Below are positions 37,397 through 37,881 of a DNA stretch of 37,881 nt, in pieces. Each line of letters starts with the position of its first letter. Positions within the stretch are counted from its first letter, which is position 1. The notes below the pieces were generated by a model. That model made no database searches, was not told the origin of the DNA, and saw only the letters and a list, made by a program, of their open reading frames with translations. The stretch is taken from contig JAAUSQ010000012.1 in assembly GCA_012033195.1 (NCBI GenBank), positions 1 to 37,881 of the forward strand. Reading direction: 5' to 3'. Origin of the DNA: Chloroflexaceae bacterium. GTDB taxonomy: Bacteria; Chloroflexota; Chloroflexia; Chloroflexales; Chloroflexaceae. The position numbers were made by a program, and so were the translations under genes.

Positions 37397-37774
37397 AATC
37401 TGCGACTCCTCGAAGCCGAGGTGCCGCGTGAGCAACTCAGTCCCGTGGCGGCTGGCCTAATGCGGCACGACGGCATCGACGCTGCGCCGTTCCCAATTGA
37501 GCCTATCAAAAGAGGTGGTAAGGAATGACCCCAGTTCCCGCAACGACTGCCGAAACACGGCAGGCCCTTCCATATGGAACAGGTTCATTTCGGGAGTGGT
37601 TGTCGGGTCGTTCGGGTGATGCAAGGTGCCGCCGCCACGTATCACTGTCAGGTCGGCCCCGCTGCTATAGGTTGCTGCTGCCATATAGCAGAGCGCACTG
37701 CTGCTACCGGGCGCACTGCGTGTGGGGCGACGAACGAAAGATTTGGGGCGAACTTTCCGTTCTGGTGGCGGCAC
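37397..37774 (-). pseudogene. 3-oxoacyl-ACP synthase III (FabH-like) remnant, with in-frame amber and truncated 3' end
   Basis: GADLTVIRGGGTLHHPNDPTTTPEMNLFHMEGPAVFRQSLRELGSFLTTSFDRLNWERRSVDAVVPH*ASRHGTELLTRHLGFEESQI; expected PHQASR has TAG in place of the Gln codon (37457-37459). Confidence 0.75.
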
Positions 37775-37881
37775 TCATGCGGAGGAAAAGCTTCTGACCT
37801 ATCTGCGTGCTAATTGGGGGAGCGCTCGCCGAAGAAGGTAAGTCGCATGTCCTGATCGTCAATGTAACACGCAGCCCATGT

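Noticed and set aside
37807-37881. Plus-strand open frame VLIGGALAEEGKSHVLIVNVTRSPC at the right edge, faintly KAS-III-like
   Set aside because: Too short and cut by the window edge; cannot decide whether it is a gene start or chance.

Overview
GC-rich bacterial chromosome segment. Gene content and protein style suggest Chloroflexota (inference, not proven). The left part (1-10.1 kb) holds housekeeping genes: 3'-truncated trigger factor, family-4 uracil-DNA glycosylase, RNase J, DUF2231 protein, PlsC-like acyltransferase, Pth and a Kef-type antiporter. From about 10.1 to 36.2 kb, roughly 22 genes lie on the minus strand and form an exopolysaccharide/capsule locus: CapD-like dehydratase, Wzz/BY-kinase, NusG paralog, glycoside-hydrolase-like protein, three DegT/DnrJ aminotransferases, Gfo/Idh oxidoreductase, methyltransferase, several glycosyltransferases, flippase, Wzy/O-antigen-ligase-like protein, sugar-phosphate transferase, ATP-grasp, HAD and YdcF-like protein. 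The right end is AT-rich with a decayed FabH-like fragment. The most striking element is an AT-rich ORF (2461-3636) that looks like a single-chain fusion of a DarT-type DNA ADP-ribosyltransferase and a DarG-type macrodomain, placed 2 nt after the preceding gene in a short operon that begins with uracil-DNA glycosylase. Other notable items: an alternating His/Asp insert in trigger factor, a REP-like two-hairpin intergenic repeat, five single-base frame breaks in four genes, a NusG paralog with a structured candidate operon leader, and an atypical BY-kinase. All family calls come from reading motifs by eye; no database search was run.
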